A stretch of 42,654 nt of DNA from assembly GCF_002761755.1 (NCBI RefSeq), contig NZ_PEOG01000050.1:1-42654 (forward strand), read 5' to 3'. The notes below the pieces were generated by a model. The model did no database searches, was not told where the DNA came from, and saw only the letters and a program-made list of their open reading frames with translations. Position 1 is the stretch's first letter. Every line of letters starts with the position of its first letter. The position numbers and the translations under genes were made by a program. Below are positions 30,193 to 36,547 of this stretch, one piece after another. The stretch is from Roseateles chitinivorans (lineage in GTDB: Bacteria > Pseudomonadota > Gammaproteobacteria > Burkholderiales > Burkholderiaceae_C).

Positions 30193-30726
30193 ATGCCCCC
30201 CCTCTACATCTTCGACCTCGACGGCACGCTGGCGCTGATCGAGCACCGGCGGCACCTGGTTGAGCGGTGCGCCAACTGCGACGACAAGGGCGTCACCGAG
30301 TCCGGCGCGACGTGCTTCGTTTGCGGCGGCGCGCCGCGGCCGCCGGACTGGCCGGCGTTCTTCGCCGCCTGCGTCGACGACCTGCCGAACTGGCCGGTCA
30401 TCGCGACCATGATGGGCCTCATCCGCTCCGGTGCCGAGGTGCAGATCTGGAGCGACCGCAGCGCCGTCGTGATGAACGAGACGTTGGCCTGGTTGCACAA
30501 GCACGTCTTCGGCGACGGATCGGTCGACGCGGAGGAGGTCGGTCTGACCATGCGCCGCGAGGGCGACTACACGCCCGACGAGCAGCTCAAGGCCAGCTGG
30601 TACGACGGGCTCAGCGAGTACGACAAGAAGCGGCTGGTGGCCGTGTTCGATGACCGCGATAAGGTCGTCGCTATGTGGCGCGGCAAGGGCGTGGCCTGCT
30701 TCCAAGTCGCGCCGGGGGACTTCTGA
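30193..30726 (+). CDS. HAD-family phosphatase with zinc knuckle, PNK 3'-phosphatase-like
   Basis: The 177 residues start with the HAD motif I FDLDGT (D8, D10) and end with DDRDKVVAMWRGKGVACFQV, as in the phosphatase domain of phage polynucleotide kinases. A zinc knuckle is inserted after motif I (CANC, residues 26-29; CFVC, 41-44). It may repair 3'-phosphate ends of DNA or RNA. ATG 30193 follows GGAG by six bases, and an upstream start at 30154 lies within the repeated element. Confidence 0.75.
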   Translation: MPPLYIFDLDGTLALIEHRRHLVERCANCDDKGVTESGATCFVCGGAPRPPDWPAFFAACVDDLPNWPVIATMMGLIRSGAEVQIWSDRSAVVMNETLAWLHKHVFGDGSVDAEEVGLTMRREGDYTPDEQLKASWYDGLSEYDKKRLVAVFDDRDKVVAMWRGKGVACFQVAPGDF

Positions 30727-31097
30727 TGAACGTCGTGCTCTACACCGAGGACTTCGAGCCCATCACCGTCTTCGACCTGCCGGTCAACCCTGACCACATC
30801 GCGCGCTACATGGGAAGCCATTTTCGTGTACCGATCGTGGAGCCTATTCGGCATCAAACGCCTGGCTATCCAATGCCAGCCGAGCTGGAGGAGTACGAGA
30901 CGCTCACGATCCGCCTCGAGCGGCTGCACTGGCTGCGCGGGCAGAAGAAGTGGGTCCTCATCGCCGAGGACGAGGTGCTGGCGCTGAAGCTCCGCGCGGC
31001 GTGGTTGCCGGGCCAGCAACGGCAGGTCAACGAGTACCGTCGGACCATTGATCTGTTCGCAGCGGCGCTGCTACGCGAGATGCAGAGGGGACGCTGA
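30726..31097 (+). CDS. hypothetical phage protein
   Basis: A 123-residue protein (MNVVLYTEDFEPITVFDLPV, LEEYETLTIRLERLHWLRGQ) overlapping both neighbours by TGATG. It looks like an alpha/beta domain with a basic C-terminal helix. No family is recognised, though similar starts occur in other temperate phages. Confidence 0.55.
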   Translation: MNVVLYTEDFEPITVFDLPVNPDHIARYMGSHFRVPIVEPIRHQTPGYPMPAELEEYETLTIRLERLHWLRGQKKWVLIAEDEVLALKLRAAWLPGQQRQVNEYRRTIDLFAAALLREMQRGR

Positions 31098-31450
31098 TGG
31101 CCGACACCACCCAACCGACAATCCACATGCACCCGCTGTGCGCCACCCACCGCGCGCTGCTGGTGAAGCAGGCCGGCTACGGCCCGGCCGACCCGTGGCA
31201 GGCGTTGGAGATCGCCACGCAGATCGCGCTGTTCCAGGGCGCGAGCTGCGACGACAAGGTGCACGCGGAGATCGGCGGCGACATCGCCCGTCTGCCGGAG
31301 ATCGGATGCCTGGCCTGCCGAAAGCCCGACCTTTTCGGCCAGCTCGTCGACAAGGTGCAGCGGTCCTTCCCTAGTGACGCGCATGTCGGGGCGATCAAGG
31401 CGCTGGGCGAGCGGTGGGTGAGCGATGCCGCGGCGCCCGGCCCCGCCTGA
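31097..31450 (+). CDS. hypothetical phage protein
   Basis: The 117 residues have a HMHPLCATH start and a later GCLACRKPD, a Cys/His set that may bind zinc, with helices between them. It is translationally coupled to the gene before it. Unnamed relatives are common in phages. Confidence 0.55.
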   Translation: MADTTQPTIHMHPLCATHRALLVKQAGYGPADPWQALEIATQIALFQGASCDDKVHAEIGGDIARLPEIGCLACRKPDLFGQLVDKVQRSFPSDAHVGAIKALGERWVSDAAAPGPA

Positions 31451-31489
31451 GCTCCGCGATACTCCCGGCCATAACGACGGGAGGATGGG

Positions 31490-32101
31490 ATGCAGGAGTT
31501 TGGCTCTGGCTGGGACTGGCTGCCGAAGACGCTGGTGGATTGGGCTCAGATCCTAAGTGCGATTGGAACTTGCGGCGCCGTAATCGTTTCTCTATGGATC
31601 GCCACAAGACGCGTGAAGCCCGATTTGCGGATTGACGCATCATGCGTGCTGTTCATAGGCGTGTCCGAACCCGGTGCAGAGCCTGAGTACTTCAGCGTGT
31701 CAGCCTCAAACGTTGGCATTCACCCGGTGATGCTCACTGCGCTTGGATGGCAGGTGCGTCGTCGCTGGTGGCTCGGATACCGGCGCCAGTACGCTCACCA
31801 GCTCTTCGACAGGGCCGTGTACATCGGTAATCCACCTCTGCCGCACACATTGTCTCCTGCGCAGGAGGCCCGCTTTTATTTGCCGCTGCAGGGCATCTAT
31901 GACTGGCGACACGTCATCGCGCGCAGCGAATACTTCCGCGAGCACTTTGATAGTCGTCGTAGCTTGGATCGATTGCGACTGGCGATTGGCACATCCACCG
32001 GTGTCATTTGCCGTGCTAAACCCGATGCGAAAGTACTGGACCTGATTTGGGTGGAGCTACAGAACCCTCCGCCAGATGACGAGCTGGAAACTGTGACCTG
32101 A
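31490..32101 (+). CDS. membrane-anchored hypothetical protein
   Basis: A 203-residue protein with one N-terminal membrane helix (AQILSAIGTCGAVIVSLWIA) and a strand-rich cytoplasmic or periplasmic domain (DLRIDASCVLFIGVSEPG, YFSVSASNVGIHPVMLTALG). Its GC is lower than that of its neighbours, and it has a strong GGGAGGA ribosome site, suggesting a separate accessory gene. The build is common among unnamed bacterial and prophage proteins, some linked to phage exclusion, but no function can be given. Confidence 0.6.
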   Translation: MQEFGSGWDWLPKTLVDWAQILSAIGTCGAVIVSLWIATRRVKPDLRIDASCVLFIGVSEPGAEPEYFSVSASNVGIHPVMLTALGWQVRRRWWLGYRRQYAHQLFDRAVYIGNPPLPHTLSPAQEARFYLPLQGIYDWRHVIARSEYFREHFDSRRSLDRLRLAIGTSTGVICRAKPDAKVLDLIWVELQNPPPDDELETVT

Positions 32102-32104
32102 CTC

Positions 32105-32120
32105 GTGCCAAGGATGGCAC
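32105..32120 (+). promoter_or_regulatory. late boundary element, copy 2
   Basis: GTGCCAAGGATGGCAC, three bases behind the stop of the membrane-protein gene. It ends 28 bases before the ATG of the next small gene. Here TGCCA/TGGCA can pair around AGGA. Confidence 0.7.
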
Positions 32121-32148
32121 GGTGTCGCCTCCACCCTCCGGAGGCGCC

Positions 32149-32259
32149 ATGCCCTACACCTCGCTCCACGATCCCGCGCGCGCCGGCTTCAAGCTGACGC
32201 AGACCGCCTTCGCCATCCTGCTGCGGTGGGATGCGCCACGCGATTGGGTGCTCCGATGA
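32149..32259 (+). CDS. 36-residue hypothetical protein
   Basis: ATG 32149 follows a strong GGAGG site by five bases, and the TGA overlaps the next start (ATGA). The peptide is MPYTSLHDPARAGFKLTQTA followed by a short helix. The signals on both sides make it a probable gene despite its size. The function is unknown. Confidence 0.55.
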   Translation: MPYTSLHDPARAGFKLTQTAFAILLRWDAPRDWVLR

Positions 32260-32819
32260 GCCGCCGGTTCGGACGTAACCAGCGCCGCCGGGCCCGCGAG
32301 GAACAGGCTCGGTTGAGCGCCGACCTGGCCAAGGTCAGCAACACGCTGTCATTCACCGCCAAGACGGCCATGGAGCGCGGGCGGCAGCTGCACGCACTGA
32401 CGCGCGAGATCGAGGCGGCGAAAGCGATGCTGCCCCGGAACTCCGCGCTGATGCGCCCGCAGGCCATGAAGGTCGGCGGCGAGCGCCGCGACCAGGTGTA
32501 TGCGGATGCGTTCTCCGACGAGTCGCCATCGCTCGAGCAGTTCGATGCCGCAATGCCCGTCGAGGCAGTCAGCTATGACGTGGTCCCCTTGGACGTTCTC
32601 CTCACCGACGTCGAGCGCGACTACCTGAAGCGCAAGCTGCATGCCCGCGTCCAGTTCGCAGGCGCGGACCTGTTCTATGCGATCAGCCCGTCCGCCCTGC
32701 AGTCCATGGGCGGGCCCGGTCTCGCTGATCGGCTGGCGCAGGAGATCGCGCGACAGATGGTGCCGGCGCTGATGCGCGAGCTCGGGCTGAGTCGCCGGCC
32801 CGGGGAGCGGGGACGATGA
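32256..32819 (+). CDS. hypothetical phage protein
   Basis: A 187-residue protein with a very basic start (MSRRFGRNQRRRAREEQARL), a coiled-coil segment (about 20-60) and a C-terminal alpha/beta part (VERDYLKRKLHARVQFAGAD). It overlaps both neighbours. It may bind DNA near the terminase, but no family is recognised. Confidence 0.55.
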   Translation: MSRRFGRNQRRRAREEQARLSADLAKVSNTLSFTAKTAMERGRQLHALTREIEAAKAMLPRNSALMRPQAMKVGGERRDQVYADAFSDESPSLEQFDAAMPVEAVSYDVVPLDVLLTDVERDYLKRKLHARVQFAGADLFYAISPSALQSMGGPGLADRLAQEIARQMVPALMRELGLSRRPGERGR

Positions 32820-33007
32820 GCGCCCGCTACCGCTCCACCTGCCGGCACTGCTGGGACCCCGTCGACCGCGAGGGCGACGACGCCTGCGCCTGGTGCTCGC
32901 TGTCGCCGGCGGAGCGCCGCCGCGTTCTGCGCAGGCAGTCGCTGGTCGCGGCCGCGGTGCTGGCCGTCCTGCTGATCGCGGCGCTGCTCAGCGTGCCGCA
33001 GGCCTGA
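32816..33007 (+). CDS. zinc-finger protein with C-terminal membrane helix
   Basis: The 63 residues hold CRHCWDP and CAWCSLS (a four-cysteine zinc ribbon), then a basic stretch and a membrane helix (LVAAAVLAVLLIAALLSV). The layout is the same as in the 17697-17987 protein. The function is unknown. Confidence 0.6.
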   Translation: MSARYRSTCRHCWDPVDREGDDACAWCSLSPAERRRVLRRQSLVAAAVLAVLLIAALLSVPQA

Positions 33008-33008
33008 C

Positions 33009-33239
33009 ATGGCTCCGAAGCCGGCCTGGTCCGAGGCCAAGCTGCGCGTGGTCTTCGGCGAGGTCCCGGACGGCGGCGACGAGCTGGTCGTCGAGTCCAC
33101 CGGCCGCCGGTACCAGGTGCTGCGCGTCGCTGGCAAGACGCTGCACTGCATCGTGCTGCCGCCGGACGCGCCCGTCGACCCGGAGGCCAAGGTCTGGTCC
33201 TGGCGCTGGGCCGGCCACAAGAAGCGGGGCGCGGCTTGA
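33009..33239 (+). CDS. small hypothetical phage protein
   Basis: A 76-residue beta-rich protein (LRVVFGEVPDGGDELVVEST, YQVLRVAGKTLHCIVLPPD) directly before the terminase gene, with overlapping stop and start. It looks like a small barrel. Relatives next to terminase genes are common and unnamed. Confidence 0.55.
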   Translation: MAPKPAWSEAKLRVVFGEVPDGGDELVVESTGRRYQVLRVAGKTLHCIVLPPDAPVDPEAKVWSWRWAGHKKRGAA

Positions 33240-34825
33240 GCGCAGCTGTTGACATCGCGACGCTGGCCGCGAACCTCGATGACCCGATGTGGAGGCTCTG
33301 CAACCTCTACAAGATCATCGTGAAGGGGAGCGACGACGAGGAGGGGCTGACGATCCAGTTCAAGCCCAACCGTGCCCAGCGGCGATTCCTGGCCAGGCTC
33401 TGGCACCGCAACATCATCCTCAAGGCCCGCCAGCTCGGCTTCACCACGCTGATCTGCGTGCTCTGGCTCGACACCGCGCTCTTCAGCAAGGACCCGATCC
33501 GGTGCGGGATCCTTGCCCAGGACAAGGAAGCCGCGGAGACCATCTTCCGCGACAAGGTCAAGTTCGCCTATGACAACCTGCCGGAAGCGCTGCGCGAGCG
33601 CTTCCCGCTGAAGAAGTGCACGACGTCGGAGATCCAGTTCGCGCACAACAGCGCCAGCATCCGCGTCGCGACCTCGATGCGCTCCGGCACCATCCACCGC
33701 CTGCACGTCTCGGAGTTCGGGAAGATCTGCGCCAAGTACCCGGACAAGGCGCGCGAGGTCGTCACCGGCTCGATCCCGGCGGTGCCGGCTAGCGGCGTGC
33801 TGGTCATCGAGTCCACGGCCGAGGGGCAGGACGGCGAGTTCTACAAGATGACCCAGCGTGCGATCGAGCACGCCCAGGCCCTGGCCGCGCGCACGCTGGC
33901 GGCGCTGACGGCCAAGCACTACCGGTTCCACTTCTTCGCCTGGTGGGAAGACCCGGGCTATGTGCTCGACGACCCGTCGGTGGTCTTCACCGAGGCCGAC
34001 GAGGAGTACTTCAAGAAGGTCGAGGCCAAGATCGGCCGACGCCTCAGCGATGAGCAGTGGACCTGGTACGTCACGACCCGCGACAACGACTTCAGCGGCG
34101 ACGCGCCGTCGATGTGGCAGGAGTACCCGAGCTACCCCGAGGAGGCCTTCCAGGTCAGCACCGACGGCTGCTACTACGCCGCGCAGATGGCGACCGCGCG
34201 CGTGCAGGGCCGCGTGCTGAAGCGCCTGCCGATCGAGTCGGCGCCGGTCTACACCTTCTGGGACATCGGCCGCGGCGACATGACCTCGATCTGGTTCATG
34301 CAGAAGGTCGGGCCCGAGCACCGCTTCATCGGCTACTACGAGGCCAGCGGCGAGGAACTGAACCACTTCGCGACCTACCTGCAGGGCAAGGGCTACACCT
34401 ACGCGAAGCATTTCCTGCCCCACGAGGCCGCGTACAAGCGCATCGGCAAGACGCCCGACACCAACCAGTCGATCGAGGAGATGCTGCAGGAGCTGATGCC
34501 GGGCCAGCGCTTCGAGGTCGTGCCGCGGGTCACGAACCTGGACAACGGCATCCAGGCGACGCGGGCCGCGTTCGCCTCAAGCTGGTTCAGCGAGGAGGGC
34601 TGCGGCAAGGGAACAGCGCGGCTCAGCAACTACCGCAAGAAGTGGGACCAGCGGAACGGACGCTTCACGTCGGAGCCGGTCCACAACGACGACAGCCACG
34701 GCGCGGACGCCTACCGGCAGTTCGGCCAGGTGCTGGAGGCCGGCGAGCGGTTCGCGCTGTCGATCGCGCCGGCGGGCGGGAAGTCGTCGGCCAGGAAGCG
34801 CGGGGCGTCGCCGATGGCGGTGTGA
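33236..34825 (+). CDS. terminase large subunit
   Basis: The packaging motor ATPase and nuclease. The 529 residues contain a deviant Walker A (ILKARQLGFTT, about residues 61-71), a Walker B region (GVLVIESTAEG) and the C-terminal RNase-H-like nuclease (YTFWDIGRGDMTSIWF and HNDDSHGADAYR). The start is TTG at 33236 and overlaps the previous stop (TTGA). A large gene-poor region follows. Confidence 0.92.
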   Translation: MSAAVDIATLAANLDDPMWRLCNLYKIIVKGSDDEEGLTIQFKPNRAQRRFLARLWHRNIILKARQLGFTTLICVLWLDTALFSKDPIRCGILAQDKEAAETIFRDKVKFAYDNLPEALRERFPLKKCTTSEIQFAHNSASIRVATSMRSGTIHRLHVSEFGKICAKYPDKAREVVTGSIPAVPASGVLVIESTAEGQDGEFYKMTQRAIEHAQALAARTLAALTAKHYRFHFFAWWEDPGYVLDDPSVVFTEADEEYFKKVEAKIGRRLSDEQWTWYVTTRDNDFSGDAPSMWQEYPSYPEEAFQVSTDGCYYAAQMATARVQGRVLKRLPIESAPVYTFWDIGRGDMTSIWFMQKVGPEHRFIGYYEASGEELNHFATYLQGKGYTYAKHFLPHEAAYKRIGKTPDTNQSIEEMLQELMPGQRFEVVPRVTNLDNGIQATRAAFASSWFSEEGCGKGTARLSNYRKKWDQRNGRFTSEPVHNDDSHGADAYRQFGQVLEAGERFALSIAPAGGKSSARKRGASPMAV

Positions 34826-34833
34826 CGACGAAA

Positions 34834-34860
34834 GGCCCCGGCGCAGTTGTGCGCGGGGCC
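34834..34860 (+). terminator. GC-rich hairpin behind the terminase gene
   Basis: The stem GGCCCC-GCGC/GCGC-GGGGCC has one bulged G and loop AGTTGT and begins nine bases after the terminase stop. There is no T-tract, so pausing or Rho-assisted termination is more likely than intrinsic termination. Confidence 0.5.
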
Positions 34861-34897
34861 GGGGCCTAGGGTCTAGGCGTTGACGTTTGCGGCGCGA

Positions 34898-35023
34898 TCA
34901 GATGTTCTGACCAGGCTTCGAGCGGCAGTGCTCGCACACGGACTCGAGCCTGCCGAAGCGGGTTCGCACGTACGCGGCCACGTGCACGCCCTTCGGCCAA
35001 TGGCAGAAGTGCATATCGGACAT
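34898..35023 (-). CDS. 41-residue Cys/His protein
   Basis: Reading leftward from ATG 35023, the peptide is MSDMHFCHWPKGVHVAAYVR followed by a strand and CEHCRSKPGQN, a compact C-x-H / C-x2-C set that may bind zinc. GGAGG lies seven bases before the start, a very strong ribosome site. It opposes the late genes and shares its upstream region, with 8-bp repeats, with a probable RNA on the other strand. Confidence 0.6.
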   Translation of the reverse strand: MSDMHFCHWPKGVHVAAYVRTRFGRLESVCEHCRSKPGQNI

Positions 35024-35062
35024 GGGGATTCCTCCACATGAGGTTGATGGGCCCGGTCCGAT

Positions 35063-35093
35063 TTGCGTATTGCGCAATTGCGCAGTTGCGCAA
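35063..35093. repeat. tandem 8-bp TTGCGCAA repeats, probable operator of a divergent promoter
   Basis: Four near-identical units stand head to tail: TTGCGTA, TTGCGCAA (35070), TTGCGCAG (35078) and TTGCGCAA (35086). The unit is itself a palindrome. ATAAAC (35093-35098) lies 17 bp behind TTGCGC (35070-35075), giving a plausible rightward promoter. A similar weaker pair faces left toward the 41-residue gene. Confidence 0.6.
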
Positions 35094-35098
35094 TAAAC

Positions 35099-35190
35099 TG
35101 AAGCCTCACCCTAGGAAGTGAAGGTTTCAGGCGCGACGTAAGCCGTCCGGGGACCTGAACAAGCCCGCCCCTCATAAGGCGGGCTTTGTT
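35099..35190 (+). ncRNA. candidate structured small RNA or attenuator
   Basis: No open frame is present. Hairpin A pairs TGAAGCCTCAC (35099-35109) with GTGAAGGTTTCA (35118-35129), one bulge. Hairpin B pairs GTTTCAGG (35124-35131) with CCTGAAC (35154-35160) around a GACG/CGTC stem, and cannot form together with A. Both end at a terminator (35161-35190). A promoter-like sequence with repeats lies directly upstream. The length, about 90 bases, fits a phage small RNA or leader. Confidence 0.5.
35161..35190 (+). terminator. Rho-independent terminator of the candidate RNA
   Basis: AAGCCCGCC/GGCGGGCTT with an 8-base loop, then TTTGTT. The stem can extend outward through TGAAC/GTTCA with one bulge, competing with hairpin B. 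Confidence 0.75.
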
Positions 35191-35480
35191 CATTGAGTGC
35201 TCTCATCTTCTCCTGGTTGCGCAGTGCCGTCGGGAGCAGCGTCGGACCTGCGTCGCTCTCCTTTCATGACCCCGTTGCGAAGGTCAGCAGGAGAGCATGC
35301 AAAGAAGTGTAGGGACACTTGAACGCGGCGAGCAACTCAGAAGTTCGCTTTTGCCAGTTCCCAGGGTGAGATGAGCATTGCTTCGATGCCCTTTTGGCCG
35401 TTGTTGCCCGCCGAGTGGTGTCGTGATTCGTGACCAAGTCTATGGAGAACTGCTCATCCTGGAGTCGCAGCTCCCCTCAA
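35191..35480 (+). other. 290-bp lower-GC stretch without a clear gene
   Basis: I see only short frames: a 20-residue plus-strand frame from 35371 and a minus-strand run ending at about 35340 with protein-like GNNGQKGIEAMLISPWELAK, which has no usable upstream start. This may be the remnant of a decayed gene. A terminator follows at 35481. Confidence 0.35.
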
Positions 35481-35507
35481 CCAGGGGTGTACACGCCCGT
35501 GGTTTTT
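35481..35507 (+). terminator. Rho-independent terminator
   Basis: CCAGGGGTGT pairs with ACACGCCCGTGG allowing one mismatch and one G-T pair, followed by TTTTT. It ends whatever is transcribed across 35191-35480 and lies 40 bp before copy 3 of the late element. Confidence 0.7.
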
Positions 35508-35546
35508 GTCACATGACTATCGCGCTCCGCACATGCGGCTAAGCCC

Positions 35547-35562
35547 GTGCCAAGGATGGCAG
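35547..35562 (+). promoter_or_regulatory. late boundary element, copy 3
   Basis: GTGCCAAGGATGGCAG, followed by CCTCCCGCC. It stands between a terminator and the gene at 35668, and ends 105 bases before that start. The other copies are closer to theirs. Confidence 0.7.
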
Positions 35563-35667
35563 CCTCCCGCCCGAGGTCGCGCCGCGCTTCGTGCCGCTAG
35601 GTTCGGGGGGTTCTGATCGGCGCGCCGCCGGCGCGGCCTCACCCATCAACTCGATGAGAGGCTCCCC

Positions 35668-35988
35668 ATGTCGAATCGCTCGCTGTTCCTGCGCCCGCTG
35701 GTGGCGCTCGCCCTGGCGGTCGCCGCGTTCGCGTCCGCGCCCGTGGCTCAGGCCGCCGACCCGCCCAAGGCCGTCGCAACGGTGCCGGATGCCGCCGCCA
35801 AGGCGGTGCTGGCCGAAGACGCTGATGCCTGCCACACCACGGCGCTCGGCGCTGTGCTGGGCCTGCTGATCGTGGTCGGCATCGTCGCGCTGATCATGAA
35901 GAAGGGCCGCGAGCCCAGCGGGCCCGGTACCGGCAATCCCGGCCCCGGCGGTGGTTCCGGTGGTCCGACCCGGCCACCCGATCGCTGA
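35668..35988 (+). CDS. exported membrane protein with Gly/Pro tail
   Basis: The 106 residues have a signal sequence (FLRPLVALALAVAAFASAPVAQA), a short acidic stretch, one membrane helix (GAVLGLLIVVGIVALIM) and a Gly/Pro-rich tail. A holin-related or envelope role is possible from the build and from the lysis genes further on, but no family is recognised. A terminator closes it, so it forms a one-gene unit headed by the late element. Confidence 0.6.
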   Translation: MSNRSLFLRPLVALALAVAAFASAPVAQAADPPKAVATVPDAAAKAVLAEDADACHTTALGAVLGLLIVVGIVALIMKKGREPSGPGTGNPGPGGGSGGPTRPPDR

Positions 35989-36004
35989 TCTCCACCTGCC
36001 TCGA

Positions 36005-36029
36005 AGCCCGGCCCAGCGCCGGGCTTTTT
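36005..36029 (+). terminator. Rho-independent terminator
   Basis: AGCCCGGC/GCCGGGCT with loop CCAGC, then TTTT. It separates the exported-protein gene from the portal operon and lies 26 bp before copy 4 of the late element. Confidence 0.9.
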
Positions 36030-36054
36030 CATGCCCGCCGCGCTTCGGGCTTCC

Positions 36055-36070
36055 GTACCAAGGATGGCAG
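36055..36070 (+). promoter_or_regulatory. late boundary element, copy 4
   Basis: GTACCAAGGATGGCAG, followed by ATTCCCCGC. It heads the portal operon 27 bases before the ATG at 36098 and directly follows a terminator. Confidence 0.75.
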
Positions 36071-36097
36071 ATTCCCCGCGAACTTTCCGGGGTAGCC

Positions 36098-36547
36098 ATG
36101 GCACTTGAACTCGACCTGCGCAAGGCGCATTTCTCCCGCGTCCACGGCGACATCGTGGCCGTCCAGACCTGGGTCAACGACACCCGCGCGCTGGTGCTGA
36201 TCCCGGCGCTGCGCAAGGACGCCGGCTGGTACATCGTCGAGGAGTCGGCGGCCTACCTCTGGAACATCAACGCGATCGACGGCGGCGAGCGCGATCAGGC
36301 GCTCAAGCATGCGAACCGCCAAGCCTACATCGCCTGCGAGATGCTTCGCATCGAGCCGTCGATGCGCAACCGGGCCCGGCTGATCACCATCATCACCGAC
36401 ACGCTGCCGGATCTGCTGCGCATGCCCAGCGCGCCGGAATCGGAGTTCATCAAGGCGGCGGTGGGCGAGATGAAGCTGATCGCCGACGGCCGCCAGATCG
36501 CCGGCCAGGACATCCGCCTGGAGAAGGAGGGCGCCACCTATGCGTGA
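36098..36547 (+). CDS. hypothetical protein before the portal gene
   Basis: The 149 residues (LELDLRKAHFSRVHGDIVAV, ALKHANRQAYIACEMLRIEP, then a C-terminal helical part) show no family I know. The frame extends upstream through the terminator and repeat, so ATG 36098 is preferred. The gene overlaps the portal start by eight bases and is probably a head-assembly or packaging accessory protein. Confidence 0.6.
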   Translation: MALELDLRKAHFSRVHGDIVAVQTWVNDTRALVLIPALRKDAGWYIVEESAAYLWNINAIDGGERDQALKHANRQAYIACEMLRIEPSMRNRARLITIITDTLPDLLRMPSAPESEFIKAAVGEMKLIADGRQIAGQDIRLEKEGATYA

